Shown here one piece after another: positions 8,920 through 18,090 of a stretch of 64,000 nt of DNA. The notes under the pieces were generated by a model. The model saw nothing but the letters and a program-made list of their open reading frames with translations. It was not told the origin of the DNA and ran no database searches. Every line of letters begins with the position of its first letter. Position 1 is the stretch's first letter. The stretch is from Marivita cryptomonadis (GTDB lineage: Bacteria > Pseudomonadota > Alphaproteobacteria > Rhodobacterales > Rhodobacteraceae). The DNA lies in assembly GCF_002115725.1 (NCBI RefSeq), contig NZ_JFKD01000011.1, positions 62,001-126,000 of the forward strand. Reading direction: 5' to 3'. Both the position numbers and the translations under genes were made by a program.

Positions 8920-10023
8920 ATGAACGATCCCATCTTCATCGGCGCCCGCATCTATCGCGGTTCAAGCTATGGCCCGCGCCACCCGCTGTCGATTCCCCGG
9001 GTTCCGACGGTGACCGACCTTTGCCGCACGCTTGGCTGGCTGACGGACACGCAGTACCGCACCAGCCCCTGTGCCAAACCGTCTGCGTTACTGAACTTTC
9101 ACACCCCCGCTTATATCGCAGCCCTGCAGCGCGCGGAGGCCACCCTGCAGGCAGACCCCGCCTTTGATCTGGGTACATTGTCGAACCCGGTGTTTCCCGA
9201 GGTCTACCGACGCCCCGCAACAGCGGCGGGCGGCGGGCTGCTGGCGGCCGAGCATGTACGGGCAGGAGGTGTCGCCTACAATCCCGGTGGTGGCACCCAT
9301 CACGGGCTACCTGATCGGGCCAATGGTTTTTGCTACATCAACGAACCGGTGCTGACGATCCGGCACTTGCTGGGTATGGGGCTGAACCGCATCGCTTATG
9401 TCGATATCGACGCACATCATTGCGACGGGGTGGCGGTGGCGTTCCATGGGTCCGAGCAGGTGCGCATGATCTCGGTCCACGAGGACAAGCGCTGGCCCTT
9501 TACAGGCGCGCTTGACGACGACGCGGGCGGGGCGGCGATCAACATTCCCGTCCCACGCGGGTTCAACGATACCGAATTCGACCTGATCCTGAACGACGTG
9601 ATCCTGCCTGCTCTTGCAGCGCAAAAGCCAGATGCCATCTATCTGCAATGCGGTGCGGATGCCGTGACCGAAGACCCGCTGTCGCGTCTTACACTGTCGA
9701 ACCGCTGTCACGTGAAGGCGGTCACGGCGTTGCGCGCGATGGCGCCACGCCTGATTGTCTCGGGTGGTGGGGGCTACAATCCGTGGAGCGTCGGGCGGGC
9801 CTGGACCTGCGTTTGGGCAACATTGGCCGGACACGAGATCCCGGATCGCTTGCCGCAAAACGCGGCAGATATTCTGCAAGCGCTTCGTTGGTCACGAAAG
9901 GCACAACCTTCGGACGCGCTGTTGACGACGCTGCTTGATGACCCACGTCCCGGCCCGGTTTCAGAGCAGGTCCGCGCGGCAATTGCGCATCTGAAATCCG
10001 GATCAGCAAGGCAGGCCGGGTAG
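8920..10023 (+). CDS. histone deacetylase family amidohydrolase (AcuC-like)
   Basis: A 367-residue zinc amidohydrolase of the arginase/deacetylase fold. The active-site pattern is present: PGGGTHHGLPDRANGFCYIN with tandem His, the zinc ligands in YVDIDAHHCDGVAVAF, and the late SGGGGYNPWSVGRAW segment. Bacterial relatives deacetylate acetyl-lysine (AcuC) or acetylpolyamines; which applies cannot be told by reading. The end overlaps the convergent chpT end by 21 bp. There is no signal peptide, so the protein is cytosolic. Confidence 0.85.
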   Translation: MNDPIFIGARIYRGSSYGPRHPLSIPRVPTVTDLCRTLGWLTDTQYRTSPCAKPSALLNFHTPAYIAALQRAEATLQADPAFDLGTLSNPVFPEVYRRPATAAGGGLLAAEHVRAGGVAYNPGGGTHHGLPDRANGFCYINEPVLTIRHLLGMGLNRIAYVDIDAHHCDGVAVAFHGSEQVRMISVHEDKRWPFTGALDDDAGGAAINIPVPRGFNDTEFDLILNDVILPALAAQKPDAIYLQCGADAVTEDPLSRLTLSNRCHVKAVTALRAMAPRLIVSGGGGYNPWSVGRAWTCVWATLAGHEIPDRLPQNAADILQALRWSRKAQPSDALLTTLLDDPRPGPVSEQVRAAIAHLKSGSARQAG

Positions 10024-10632
10024 CGGCAGGCGCAACACGGCGCGGTTGTTTTGCACTTCACAGTCCGGCCAGATGTCGCGGTCACGGCACAGCCGCGCCA
10101 GCAGAGCAAACTGCACATGGGCAGGGCTGATACCTTGCATGTCGGCACATACCCGGTCAGTGACCACGGCCCAAATCGGCAGATCCCCACGCACGTTTGG
10201 GGCATCGGCGCGCGCAACAAGGCTGCGGTCTTGGACATCAAAGCTTAGCAACCCGCCCTGAGGCAAGGCCGCTTCAAGACACAGAGCCGATAGAAAGGCA
10301 AGTTGCGTGACATCGCGGCCCAAATCCTGCGTGATCCGCCATTCTGTGGACAGGCGTGTCCCCGCATAGTGATCGGTCAGCGTCGCGCGCGCCTCGGCAA
10401 CGGGAATTGCGCGGGTATCAGTGGCGGTGCCAAACGCGATGCGAAAGAACCGGATGCGGGCCGTGGCATGATCGCAACTTTGCTGGATCAGCGACATTTC
10501 CGGCCCGACCGGTGCCGAAGCCGTCATACCAGCAAGTTCCAATCCGTTCGAAATTGCGCCAATAGGGCTGATCAGGTCGTGACAAATGCGCGATCCGATC
10601 AACGCGGCCAATGAAGCTGCATCCTGGTGCAC
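10003..10632 (-). CDS. chpT: histidine phosphotransferase ChpT
   Basis: The phosphotransfer protein between CckA and CtrA, controlling motility, gene-transfer agents or cell cycle in alphaproteobacteria. The phospho-accepting His lies in SRICHDLISPIGAISNGLEL, a close match to the ChpT motif, and is followed by a degenerate ATPase-like domain ending RAVLRLPLPG. I chose the GTG at 10632 because GGGAGGAT sits 5 nt upstream; the first ATG of the open frame would lie inside the divergent DUF3553 gene. The result is 209 residues, normal for ChpT. Its likely partner CckA is encoded at 39238-41565. Confidence 0.88.
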   Translation of the reverse strand: MHQDAASLAALIGSRICHDLISPIGAISNGLELAGMTASAPVGPEMSLIQQSCDHATARIRFFRIAFGTATDTRAIPVAEARATLTDHYAGTRLSTEWRITQDLGRDVTQLAFLSALCLEAALPQGGLLSFDVQDRSLVARADAPNVRGDLPIWAVVTDRVCADMQGISPAHVQFALLARLCRDRDIWPDCEVQNNRAVLRLPLPGLPC

Positions 10633-10665
10633 TATATCCTCCCATACGCAGTACGGAGACCGCGC

Positions 10666-10848
10666 ATGACTGATCTGAATGGAATTTTGGAACCCGGATC
10701 GCTGGTTCGCCACCCCGATGAACCCGATTGGGGTGTCGGGCAGGTGCAATCCAATATCGGCGACCGCATCACGGTGAATTTCCGCGAAGTGGGAAAAGTG
10801 GTCATTGATGGGTCACGCATCGGGTTGGTTCCTGTTTTCGATGAGTAA
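10666..10848 (+). CDS. DUF3553 domain protein
   Basis: A 60-residue small cytosolic protein starting MTDLNGILEPGSLVRHPDEP and containing GVGQVQSNIGDRITVNFREV, a compact beta-barrel-like pattern resembling an SH3 or KOW fold, as in DUF3553. Small proteins of this type occur across Rhodobacterales; their function is not known. A GGAG ribosome site precedes the start. It diverges from chpT with only 33 bp between start codons, so its promoter must overlap the chpT coding region or vice versa. Confidence 0.8.
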   Translation: MTDLNGILEPGSLVRHPDEPDWGVGQVQSNIGDRITVNFREVGKVVIDGSRIGLVPVFDE

Positions 10849-10976
10849 ACATCACAACCAAAAGTTGATGAAAGCTTAATTTCTTTCGGAAACATTGGTT
10901 TTTCGGTCAATCCGACGCCGTTGCGCGTCACCAGGTGACACATTAAGGTGACTGCGAACGAGGCGGGCCACCCTAA

Positions 10977-11738
10977 ATGCTACAAACTGCACCCCAGTAT
11001 CAGACCTCGCTTGCCCGATCTAAGGCCGAGATCCGCGCGGCGCAACGGCTTCGCTACGAGGTGTTCGTTGCCGAACTGGGCGGCAGCGGCGACGGCGTCG
11101 ATCACGCGAACCGGCTGGAAATCGACAGGTTCGACACCCATGCAGACCATCTGCTGTTGCGCGATGTAAAAAGCGGGGCCGACACTGTCGTCGGGGTCTA
11201 CCGCCTGATGACCAAAAATCACGCGACTGCCGCGAATGGGTTCTACTCTGCTTCGGAATTCGATCTGACGCGCCTGTTGAACAGTGGTCTTAGCCTCTTG
11301 GAACTGGGGCGATCCTGCCTGCATCCTGATCATCGTGGCGGGCCTGCGCTGATGGCGCTGTGGCAGGGGCTGGCCGATTATGTGGCAGACCACGACATCG
11401 ACATCCTGTTCGGCACGGCCAGCTTTCACGGCACGGATCTTGAGGCGTTGCAGCACCCGATCTCGCATCTTCACGCCACCTATCTTGCGCCCGAGCCGCT
11501 ACGCGTCACCGCTACCATGACCACAGATCTGGCGCTGCTGCCCCCAAACCGGATCGACCGCAAGGCGGCGATGCGCGACACGCCTGCGCTGATCAAATCC
11601 TACCTCAAGCTGGGCGGCACAATCGGGCAGGGCGTCTTTGTGGACCATGCCTTCAACACAACCGATGTGTGCCTGATCCTCGACACGGCGCAGATGACTG
11701 CAGGGCGTTTCGACAGATCCGCATGGCGGCCGACATGA
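10977..11738 (+). CDS. olsB: L-ornithine N(alpha)-acyltransferase OlsB
   Basis: Transfers a 3-hydroxyacyl group from ACP to ornithine, giving lyso-ornithine lipid, the first step to the phosphorus-free membrane ornithine lipids. The 253-residue protein shows RLRYEVFVAELGG near the N-terminus, LLELGRSCLHPDHRGGPAL, then FGTASFHGTD and a C-terminal KSYLKLGGTIGQGVFVDHAF. It overlaps olsA by 4 bp (ATGA), so the two are translationally coupled. Expression in marine bacteria often rises on phosphate limitation, but I see no clear Pho box in the 128-bp upstream gap. Confidence 0.92.
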   Translation: MLQTAPQYQTSLARSKAEIRAAQRLRYEVFVAELGGSGDGVDHANRLEIDRFDTHADHLLLRDVKSGADTVVGVYRLMTKNHATAANGFYSASEFDLTRLLNSGLSLLELGRSCLHPDHRGGPALMALWQGLADYVADHDIDILFGTASFHGTDLEALQHPISHLHATYLAPEPLRVTATMTTDLALLPPNRIDRKAAMRDTPALIKSYLKLGGTIGQGVFVDHAFNTTDVCLILDTAQMTAGRFDRSAWRPT

Positions 11739-12562
11739 GCCCAACATGGGACAGCGACGACCCCATCATCGCCCCCCCGATCTCGGCGGCAGGCTGGGTG
11801 CGGGTGCTGCTGCGTGGGATCACATTGGGTGCGGTGGTGTTCGGCGGGCTCGCACTGCTGCTGCTGCTCCGACTTTTTGAGCGGCCGATTTTCGGCGTCG
11901 ACCGTCCTTTGACACCCTATATCACTCAGGCTGTGTGCCGTTGCGCGTTTGTCATCCTGCGCCTGCCGCTTGTGGTGCGCGGGCCCCGTATGAAGGTGCG
12001 GGGTGCGGTGGTTGCCAATCACGGATCATGGCTTGATATCTTTGCACTCAACGCCCGCAAGAACGTCTATTTCGTGTCCAAATCCGAGGTCGCCTCGTGG
12101 CCCGGAATCGGCTGGCTGGCGCGGGCCACCGGAACAGTCTTCATCCAGCGCGACCCCCGCGAGGTAAAAGCCCAGATCGCGGTGTTCGAAGACCGGCTGG
12201 AACATGGGCACCGACTGCTGTTCTTTCCCGAAGGCACATCGACCGACACGCTGCGGGTTTTGCCGTTCAAGCCCACGCTGTTCGCCCCGTTCTTTTCCGA
12301 CCGGATTGTACATGACATGCACATTCAGCCGGTTACCGTGATCTATCACGGCCCCGATGGCGAAGACCCGCGCTTTTATGGCTGGTGGGGGGACATGGGC
12401 TTTGCCCAACATCTGCTCAAGGTGCTGGCGCAGCACCCGCAAGGCAAGATTGAACTGGTCTATCATGTGCCAACACGGGTCGACGCTTTTCCCAATCGCA
12501 AGTCGCTGGCCAGCCATCTGGAATCGCAGGTTCGGTCGGCCCACCCGACACCCGATCTATGA
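11735..12562 (+). CDS. olsA: lyso-ornithine lipid O-acyltransferase OlsA (PlsC family)
   Basis: Adds the second acyl chain to lyso-ornithine lipid. The 275-residue protein has one N-terminal membrane helix (ITLGAVVFGGLALLLLLRLF) and the PlsC acyltransferase blocks: NHGSWLDIF (a variant of the H-x4-D motif), then TGTVFIQRDPRE and FFPEGTSTDT. I start it at the ATG that overlaps the olsB stop; two other in-frame ATGs lie within olsB. Its 3' end is overlapped antisense by the CBU_0592-like gene for 146 bp, which is unusual. Confidence 0.9.
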   Translation: MSPTWDSDDPIIAPPISAAGWVRVLLRGITLGAVVFGGLALLLLLRLFERPIFGVDRPLTPYITQAVCRCAFVILRLPLVVRGPRMKVRGAVVANHGSWLDIFALNARKNVYFVSKSEVASWPGIGWLARATGTVFIQRDPREVKAQIAVFEDRLEHGHRLLFFPEGTSTDTLRVLPFKPTLFAPFFSDRIVHDMHIQPVTVIYHGPDGEDPRFYGWWGDMGFAQHLLKVLAQHPQGKIELVYHVPTRVDAFPNRKSLASHLESQVRSAHPTPDL

Positions 12563-12863
12563 CCCCGGTGCCACTGGGGTAAAGCCCAAGCTTGCGCATC
12601 CGCAACTTGCGCACGAGTCCAATTGATCCAAAGATCAGAAACCCCACCTGAATAAAGAACGCCCCCAAGTTGAAGGCGCCGATCAGGCTGATCAGAACAA
12701 GCGTTGCCGCAGTCAATTGGTTGCAGGAATAATATGGCCCGTTGCCGCAGATCCGACCCGTCTGTACCAGCGCGAATCCCCCGACATACAGGGCCGATCC
12801 CACCACACCGCAGATCTGAAGAAGGTCGGGATAAGCTCGCATGGCTTCGAAGAGGCCTGTCAT
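12417..12863 (-). CDS. CBU_0592-like small membrane protein with antisense C-terminal extension
   Basis: The first 88 or so residues match the CBU_0592-type small membrane protein: DLLQICGVVGSALYVGGFAL, then RICGNGPYYSCNQLTAATLV and FNLGAFFIQVGFLIFGSIGL, giving three predicted membrane helices. Family members normally end near here. In this copy the frame continues another 60 residues, rich in Pro, Gly and Arg, and runs 146 bp antisense to the end of olsA before reaching a stop. The start at 12863 has a GGAG site 9 nt upstream. The tail looks like a lost stop codon or small frameshift; function unknown. Confidence 0.7.
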   Translation of the reverse strand: MTGLFEAMRAYPDLLQICGVVGSALYVGGFALVQTGRICGNGPYYSCNQLTAATLVLISLIGAFNLGAFFIQVGFLIFGSIGLVRKLRMRKLGLYPSGTGVIDRVSGGPTEPAIPDGWPATCDWEKRRPVLAHDRPVQSCLAGAAPAP

Positions 12864-13318
12864 ACTTGCGCTCCGTAAAATAGACCCGACTGCTGCACAT
12901 GGCGAACAGTCGGGCCGACAATCTGAAAACACACCAGAGCCAGATGAGGGCTGACCCAAGCGCAACCTTAAAAAGTCTTTGTGAACCGAAACCGATCCTT
13001 GTTACCCGTCACATCCCCCGTCCGAACCAAGCCCGGAGCCGCCAACCGATTGAAATAATGTGTCGGCGTCGTGGTCTGCGAAGAACTATCCTTATGCGCT
13101 TTGTTATATACGTGACGCTAAGTCAGCGCAGGTCTGGAATACCTGACCTCGGTCGGATTTTCCCGTGAAATGAGCGTGAAACCTCGTCGAATTCGTTGCG
13201 TCAAACCAAGAATAGACGAGTCGCGTAACACAAAAGCAAAACGGCGCAGGATGACCCCACGCCGTTTAAAAATGTTACATGTCAGTGAACTACGAGGTGA
13301 TCCTGATGTGGTTTAGGT
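12864..13318. other. intergenic stretch between the CBU_0592-like gene and gyrA
   Basis: About 455 bp without a convincing gene. Open frames here are short and lack ribosome sites. It holds the promoter region of the CBU_0592-like gene at the left and the gyrA terminator at the right. The middle (about 13080-13230) is more AT-rich than its surroundings, with no recognisable repeat or RNA. Confidence 0.6.
13226..13267 (-). terminator. rho-independent terminator of gyrA
   Basis: Read on the minus strand, AAACGGCG and CGCCGTTT form an 8-bp stem around a 13-nt loop. A T-rich run (GTTTTGCTTTTG) follows, about 50 bp after the gyrA stop. Confidence 0.75.
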
Positions 13319-16057
13319 TCAGCTTTCGCCAGCAGCCTCGTCCTCTTCACCCTGATCTGCGATCCACGCCACCGACACGACCTCTTCGTCCGCACCGGTG
13401 TTGAACACCCGCACACCACCCGCGCTGCGCGAGCGGAAGGAAATGCCGTCGACCGGGACCCGGATCGACTGTCCCTTTGAGGTCGCCAGCATGATCTGGT
13501 CATCCATCTCGACCGGGAAAGACGCAACGATGGCACCGCCGCGCATCGCCTTGTCGATGCCCTGAACGCCCTGGCCACCGCGACCGCGAACTGGATAGTC
13601 GTGCGAGGATGACAGCTTGCCCGCGCCCTTGGACGTGATGGTCAGGATCAGGTTTTCCGCCGCCGACATCTCGGCATAGCGTTCCTGCGTGATCGACCCG
13701 GGAGCCGCGGCATCCTCGTCATCTTCGATTTCGGCATCATCCGCCAGACCAGCCACCGCGCGACGCATCTTGAGGTAAGCGGCCCGTTCCGCCGGATCTG
13801 CCTCGAAGTGCCGGATCACAGCCATGCTGACCACACGGTCCGAGCCATTCAGGCGAATTCCCCGGACACCAGTGGATTTACGGCCCTTGAACACCCGCAC
13901 CGCCGTTGTTGGAAAGCGAATGGCGCGTCCCGCATCAGTGACCAGCATCACGTCGTCATCCTCGGACGCGATGCGGGCATTCACCAGCTCCACTCCCTCG
14001 GGCAGATCCATTGCGATCTTGCCGTTGCGCATCACATTGGTGAAATCAGACAGCGCGTTACGCCGCACGTCACCAGCGCTGGTGGCAAAGATGATCTGCA
14101 AGTCGTCCCAATGCTTTTCGTCGCGATCCACCGGCATAATGGCGGCAATCGACACACCTGTCGGAATGGGCAGGATGTTGACGATGGCTTTGCCCTTGGC
14201 CGTGCGCCCGCCCTGCGGCAAGCGCCATGTCTTGAGCTTGTAGACCATGCCTTCGGTGGTGAAGAACAAAAGCTGCGTGTGCGTATTGGCGACAAACAGC
14301 GTGGTGACCACGTCATCGTCTTTGGTCGCCATACCAGACAGACCTTTGCCGCCGCGCTTTTGTGCCCGGAAATCGGCCAACGGCGTACGCTTGATCCAGC
14401 CAGACTGGGTGACTGTGACCACCATGTCCTCGCGCTCGATCAGGTCTTCGTCTTCCATGTCGCCCGACCAGTCGACAATCTCGGTCCGGCGCGGCACGGC
14501 GAACAGTTCGCGGACCTCTTTCAATTCGTCGGAAATAATCCCCATGATCCGGTCGCGCGAGCCAAGAATCTCAAGATACTCGCGGATTTTTCCGGCCAGT
14601 TCTTCCAATTCATCGGTGACTTCTTTGACACCAATCTGGGTCAGGCGCTGCAAGCGCAGTTCGAGAATGGCCCGCGCCTGTATTTCGGACAGGTTATAGG
14701 TTCCGTCCTCATTCGCGGTGTGGGTCGGGTCGTCGATCAGCGCGATATACGGCAGGATCTCGGCCGCGGGCCAGCGACGGGTCATCAACCGCTCGCGTGC
14801 TTCGGCGGCGTCAGCAGACGACCGGATCGTCGCGACCACCTCGTCGATATTGGTCACAGCCACCGCCAGACCACACAACACATGGCTGCGTTCGCGCGCC
14901 TTGCGCAGCAGGTGCGCCGTGCGCCGTGCCACCACATCTTCGCGGAAGTCGATGAACGAGGTCAGGAACTTGCGCAGGGTCAACTGCTCGGGTCTGCCGC
15001 CATTCAGCGCCAGCATGTTGCAGCCGAAATAGACCTGCATTGGCGTAAAGCGGAAGAGCTGGTTCAACACGACTTCGGCAGTCGCATCGCGCTTCAGCTC
15101 GATCACAACCCGCACGCCATTACGATCGGATTCGTCCTGAACGTGGGAAATCCCCTCGATCCGCTTTTCGCGCGCCGCCTCGGCAATGCGCTCGATCATG
15201 GTGGCCTTGTTCACCTGATATGGAATCTCGTCGATGACAATCGCCCAACGGTCCTTACGGATTTCTTCGACCCGCGTTTTGGACCGGATGATCACCGATC
15301 CACGTCCCTCAAGATACGCTTTGCGCGCGCCGGTTCGGCCCAGCATGATGCCCCCGGTCGGGAAATCGGGGCCGGGGACGTATTCGATCAACTGTTCCGA
15401 ACTCAAATCAGGCTCTTCGATCAACGCCAGCGTGGCGTCGATGACCTCGCCCAGATTATGCGGCGGGATGTTGGTCGCCATGCCGACAGCAATACCACCC
15501 GCACCATTGACCAGCATGTTGGGAAAGCGCGCGGGCAGGACCGTTGGTTCGCGGTCCTTGCCATCGTAGTTGTCTTGAAAATCGACCGTTTCCTTGTCGA
15601 TATCCGCCAGCAGATAAGCCGCCGGCTTGTCCATCCGCACTTCGGTATAGCGCATGGCCGCCGCGTTATCGCCGTCCATGGACCCAAAGTTGCCCTGACC
15701 ATCAAGCAGCGGCAGCGACATGGAGAAGTCCTGCGCCATCCGCACCAGCGCGTCATAGATCGCGCTGTCGCCATGCGGGTGATATTTCCCCATCACATCG
15801 CCCACCGGACGCGCCGATTTGCGGTAGGGCTTGTCATGCCCATTGTTGCTTTCGTGCATCGCATAGAGGATGCGCCGGTGCACAGGTTTCAGACCATCGC
15901 GCAGGTCCGGAATGGCCCGGCTCACGATCACGCTCATCGCGTAATCGAGATACGAGGTCTTCATCTCATCGGTGATCGACACCTGCGGTCCCGCATATTT
16001 GGGGCGCTCAGGCGGCATATCTTCTGTGTTATCAGGAGTTTCTGGCGTGTCGCTCAC
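13319..16057 (-). CDS. gyrA: DNA gyrase subunit A
   Basis: The breakage-reunion subunit of DNA gyrase, which introduces negative supercoils with GyrB. At 912 residues it is normal for alphaproteobacteria. The catalytic tyrosine is Tyr137 in [11 protein letters not shown]. The quinolone-resistance region reads [15 protein letters not shown], with Ser and Asp at the positions equivalent to E. coli 83 and 87, so a sensitive-type sequence. The C-terminal half contains the beta-pinwheel with the gyrase-specific segment [10 protein letters not shown] (GyrA box). An acidic tail ends the protein. The gene is followed by a good terminator. Confidence 0.98.
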   Translation of the reverse strand: MSDTPETPDNTEDMPPERPKYAGPQVSITDEMKTSYLDYAMSVIVSRAIPDLRDGLKPVHRRILYAMHESNNGHDKPYRKSARPVGDVMGKYHPHGDSAIYDALVRMAQDFSMSLPLLDGQGNFGSMDGDNAAAMRYTEVRMDKPAAYLLADIDKETVDFQDNYDGKDREPTVLPARFPNMLVNGAGGIAVGMATNIPPHNLGEVIDATLALIEEPDLSSEQLIEYVPGPDFPTGGIMLGRTGARKAYLEGRGSVIIRSKTRVEEIRKDRWAIVIDEIPYQVNKATMIERIAEAAREKRIEGISHVQDESDRNGVRVVIELKRDATAEVVLNQLFRFTPMQVYFGCNMLALNGGRPEQLTLRKFLTSFIDFREDVVARRTAHLLRKARERSHVLCGLAVAVTNIDEVVATIRSSADAAEARERLMTRRWPAAEILPYIALIDDPTHTANEDGTYNLSEIQARAILELRLQRLTQIGVKEVTDELEELAGKIREYLEILGSRDRIMGIISDELKEVRELFAVPRRTEIVDWSGDMEDEDLIEREDMVVTVTQSGWIKRTPLADFRAQKRGGKGLSGMATKDDDVVTTLFVANTHTQLLFFTTEGMVYKLKTWRLPQGGRTAKGKAIVNILPIPTGVSIAAIMPVDRDEKHWDDLQIIFATSAGDVRRNALSDFTNVMRNGKIAMDLPEGVELVNARIASEDDDVMLVTDAGRAIRFPTTAVRVFKGRKSTGVRGIRLNGSDRVVSMAVIRHFEADPAERAAYLKMRRAVAGLADDAEIEDDEDAAAPGSITQERYAEMSAAENLILTITSKGAGKLSSSHDYPVRGRGGQGVQGIDKAMRGGAIVASFPVEMDDQIMLATSKGQSIRVPVDGISFRSRSAGGVRVFNTGADEEVVSVAWIADQGEEDEAAGES

Positions 16058-16260
16058 GTTGATAGCCTGCTGTCGTTATGTCTATATTTTGTTGGCCTCA
16101 TGTATATCAGAGACAGCATGTAGGCCGCAATGCACTTGACCAAATTAGTGGCGCCGGCATCTTGGCACTCACGCCATGATCTGGCTAACACACTGTTTTT
16201 GTTGAAAAGTCGCGAATCCACGGCACACTCATTCGTACAATAAAAAACGATGAGGTTTGC

Positions 16261-16533
16261 ATGACCGAAATGAGTGAAACCGAGTTGATGCTGCGTGGCT
16301 ACGGGCTGACCACCGCGCAATTGTTCTACCGGATGCCAGATTACAAGAATGTGCTGAACACCTTTGTCTGGCAGGAATACGATCTGGCCCCGGATCATCC
16401 CAAATTGTTCGGGTTTATCGAATTCTGGCAGGACACGATCGAAGGCCCGCTGCATTCGGTGCAATACACCCACCGCAAGATGCTGTCGTCCGGCGAATGG
16501 CAGCAGATTGTCGGGGAATTTACGGTTCACTAA
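16261..16533 (+). CDS. usg: Usg family protein
   Basis: A 90-residue protein matching the alphaproteobacterial Usg family, first noted upstream of trp genes in Caulobacter. Diagnostic text is LMLRGYGLTTAQLFYRMPDY, then NTFVWQEYDLAPDHPKL and the EFWQDTIEGPLHSV segment. Biochemical function is unknown. It diverges from gyrA across 203 bp of AT-richer DNA that must hold both promoters. A GAGG ribosome site precedes the ATG. Here it is not next to trp genes. Confidence 0.88.
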   Translation: MTEMSETELMLRGYGLTTAQLFYRMPDYKNVLNTFVWQEYDLAPDHPKLFGFIEFWQDTIEGPLHSVQYTHRKMLSSGEWQQIVGEFTVH

Positions 16534-16537
16534 GAAC

Positions 16538-16603
16538 GTCGTCTTCGGGCTCGACCCGAGGACCTCCTGACCAAAAGATCTTCAGGTCAAGCCCGAAGAC
16601 GAC
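16538..16603. repeat. alphaproteobacterial palindromic intergenic repeat
   Basis: A 19-nt arm at 16538-16556 (GTCGTCTTCGGGCTCGACC) is inverted at 16585-16603 with one mismatch, separated by a 28-nt loop. Sequences of the type CGGGCTTGACCCGAGG are common dispersed palindromes in alphaproteobacteria. It lies between two converging genes, 5 bp after usg and 15 bp before the carboxypeptidase end, so it may also act as a transcription stop for both. Confidence 0.75.
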
Positions 16604-16617
16604 GCTGACTAGGCCTG

Positions 16618-18090
16618 TCACACCCCGTAAATCTCTCCGAACTTGGCCTCGAGATAAGACAGAAGCGGCGCTTCATTCGGCGCAAACCCGCAGGCCCGCT
16701 CGATCACCTCGCGCGGCTCATACAGCCCGCCATGACGCTGGAGATTGTCCCGCAGCCAGCCTGTCGCAGCAGCTGTGTCACCCGCGGCCAACTGCGCATC
16801 CAGATCCGGCACCGCCTTGCTCAGCGCCTCGTGCAGACAACCCGCATAGACATTGCCCAGCGAATAGGTGGCGAAATACCCAAACAACCCCACCGACCAA
16901 TGCACATCCTGCAAGACGCCATTGGACGGCTTGTCCACCGCATAGCCGAAATCCGCCTCAAAGCGCGTGTTCCACGCCTCTTCCAAATCGGCCACCGCCA
17001 AGGTGCCTGCGATCAGCTGGCGCTCCAGATCAAAGCGCAACAGAACATGCAGATTGTACTGCACCTCGTCGGACTCGGTCCGGATAAACCCTTGATGCAC
17101 GCGATTTACGGTGCCGTAGAAGGCGTCGGGATCACTGATGCCGAAATCGCCGAACACGTCGACCATCTGCCCGTGCAGCCAGCCGGTAAAGGCGCGTGAG
17201 CGGCCCAGCTGGTTCTCATAGATCCGCGACTGGCTTTCATGCACCCCCATCGACACACCGCGCCCCAAAGGCGTCAGCAGATAGGCCTGGTCGATATTTT
17301 GCTCATAGGCGGCGTGACCAACCTCGTGGATCGTCGAATAGATGCAGTTGAACGGATCGGTCGGATTGGTCCGCGTGGTGATCCGCACGTCATTGCCCGA
17401 GCCGGAACTGAACGGATGCACCGCCTTGTCGACGCGTCCGCGGCTCATGTCATAGCCAAAGGTCTTGGCGATCTGGCGCGACAGCTTCATCTGCGCGCTT
17501 TCATCAAACGTGCCGCTTAACGCCGCCGGGGCAGGGGCGCCCAACACTTTGTCGCGCAGATCAACCAACCTAGGCCGCAGCGCGCCGAACATCGCGTCCA
17601 ACTGCTCTGCCGTGGCACCCGGCTCGTAGTCCTGTAACAGCGCGTCATAGGGATCACCGCCATCCGCAAGTGCCGCACCTTCCTGTCGCCGCAGGTCCAA
17701 CACCCGCTCCAACGTTGGCGCAAAAGCCGCGAAATCGTCATTCGCCCGCGCTTCGGCCCAGATGCCCTGCGCCATCGACGTGGTGCGCGCGAGTTCTGCC
17801 GCCAGATCGGCAGGCACCTTGGAGGCCCGGTCGAAATCGCGCTGGATGTGCCGCAGATGCGCCTTGGCCTCATCATCGCCGCCCTTGGCCTTGGCCAGCC
17901 AGTCACTCACACGCGGATCCATGCGCCGCGCATGCAGAACCGATTCCAGTGCGCCCATCTCCTCGGCGCGTTGCGCCGCAGCACCCCGCGGCATGGTGGT
18001 TTCCTGATCCCACCCCAGACGCCCGGCGACCTGGCCCAGCGCCTCTGTCTCGCGCGTGAAGGCCATCAATTCGTCATAAGCTGTGCTCAT
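16618..18090 (-). CDS. M32 family carboxypeptidase (carboxypeptidase Taq type)
   Basis: A 490-residue zinc metallocarboxypeptidase. The zinc motif is HEVGHAAYEQ (HEXXH) at about residue 260, with the M32-specific HESQSRIYENQLGRSRAF and IRTESDEVQYNLHVLLRF segments downstream. It trims C-terminal residues from peptides in the cytosol. I start at MSTAYDEL, which has a GAGGAG site and overlaps the ctaA stop by 4 bp (ATGA); the open frame extends 38 residues upstream inside ctaA. Coupling of a peptidase with heme A synthase is an odd pairing without an obvious functional link. Confidence 0.93.
   Translation of the reverse strand: MSTAYDELMAFTRETEALGQVAGRLGWDQETTMPRGAAAQRAEEMGALESVLHARRMDPRVSDWLAKAKGGDDEAKAHLRHIQRDFDRASKVPADLAAELARTTSMAQGIWAEARANDDFAAFAPTLERVLDLRRQEGAALADGGDPYDALLQDYEPGATAEQLDAMFGALRPRLVDLRDKVLGAPAPAALSGTFDESAQMKLSRQIAKTFGYDMSRGRVDKAVHPFSSGSGNDVRITTRTNPTDPFNCIYSTIHEVGHAAYEQNIDQAYLLTPLGRGVSMGVHESQSRIYENQLGRSRAFTGWLHGQMVDVFGDFGISDPDAFYGTVNRVHQGFIRTESDEVQYNLHVLLRFDLERQLIAGTLAVADLEEAWNTRFEADFGYAVDKPSNGVLQDVHWSVGLFGYFATYSLGNVYAGCLHEALSKAVPDLDAQLAAGDTAAATGWLRDNLQRHGGLYEPREVIERACGFAPNEAPLLSYLEAKFGEIYGV

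Noticed and set aside
13808-16123. A 771-codon open frame on the plus strand, opposite gyrA
   Set aside because: It is the antisense shadow of gyrA in GC-rich DNA, rich in His/Arg, with no domain or ribosome site.
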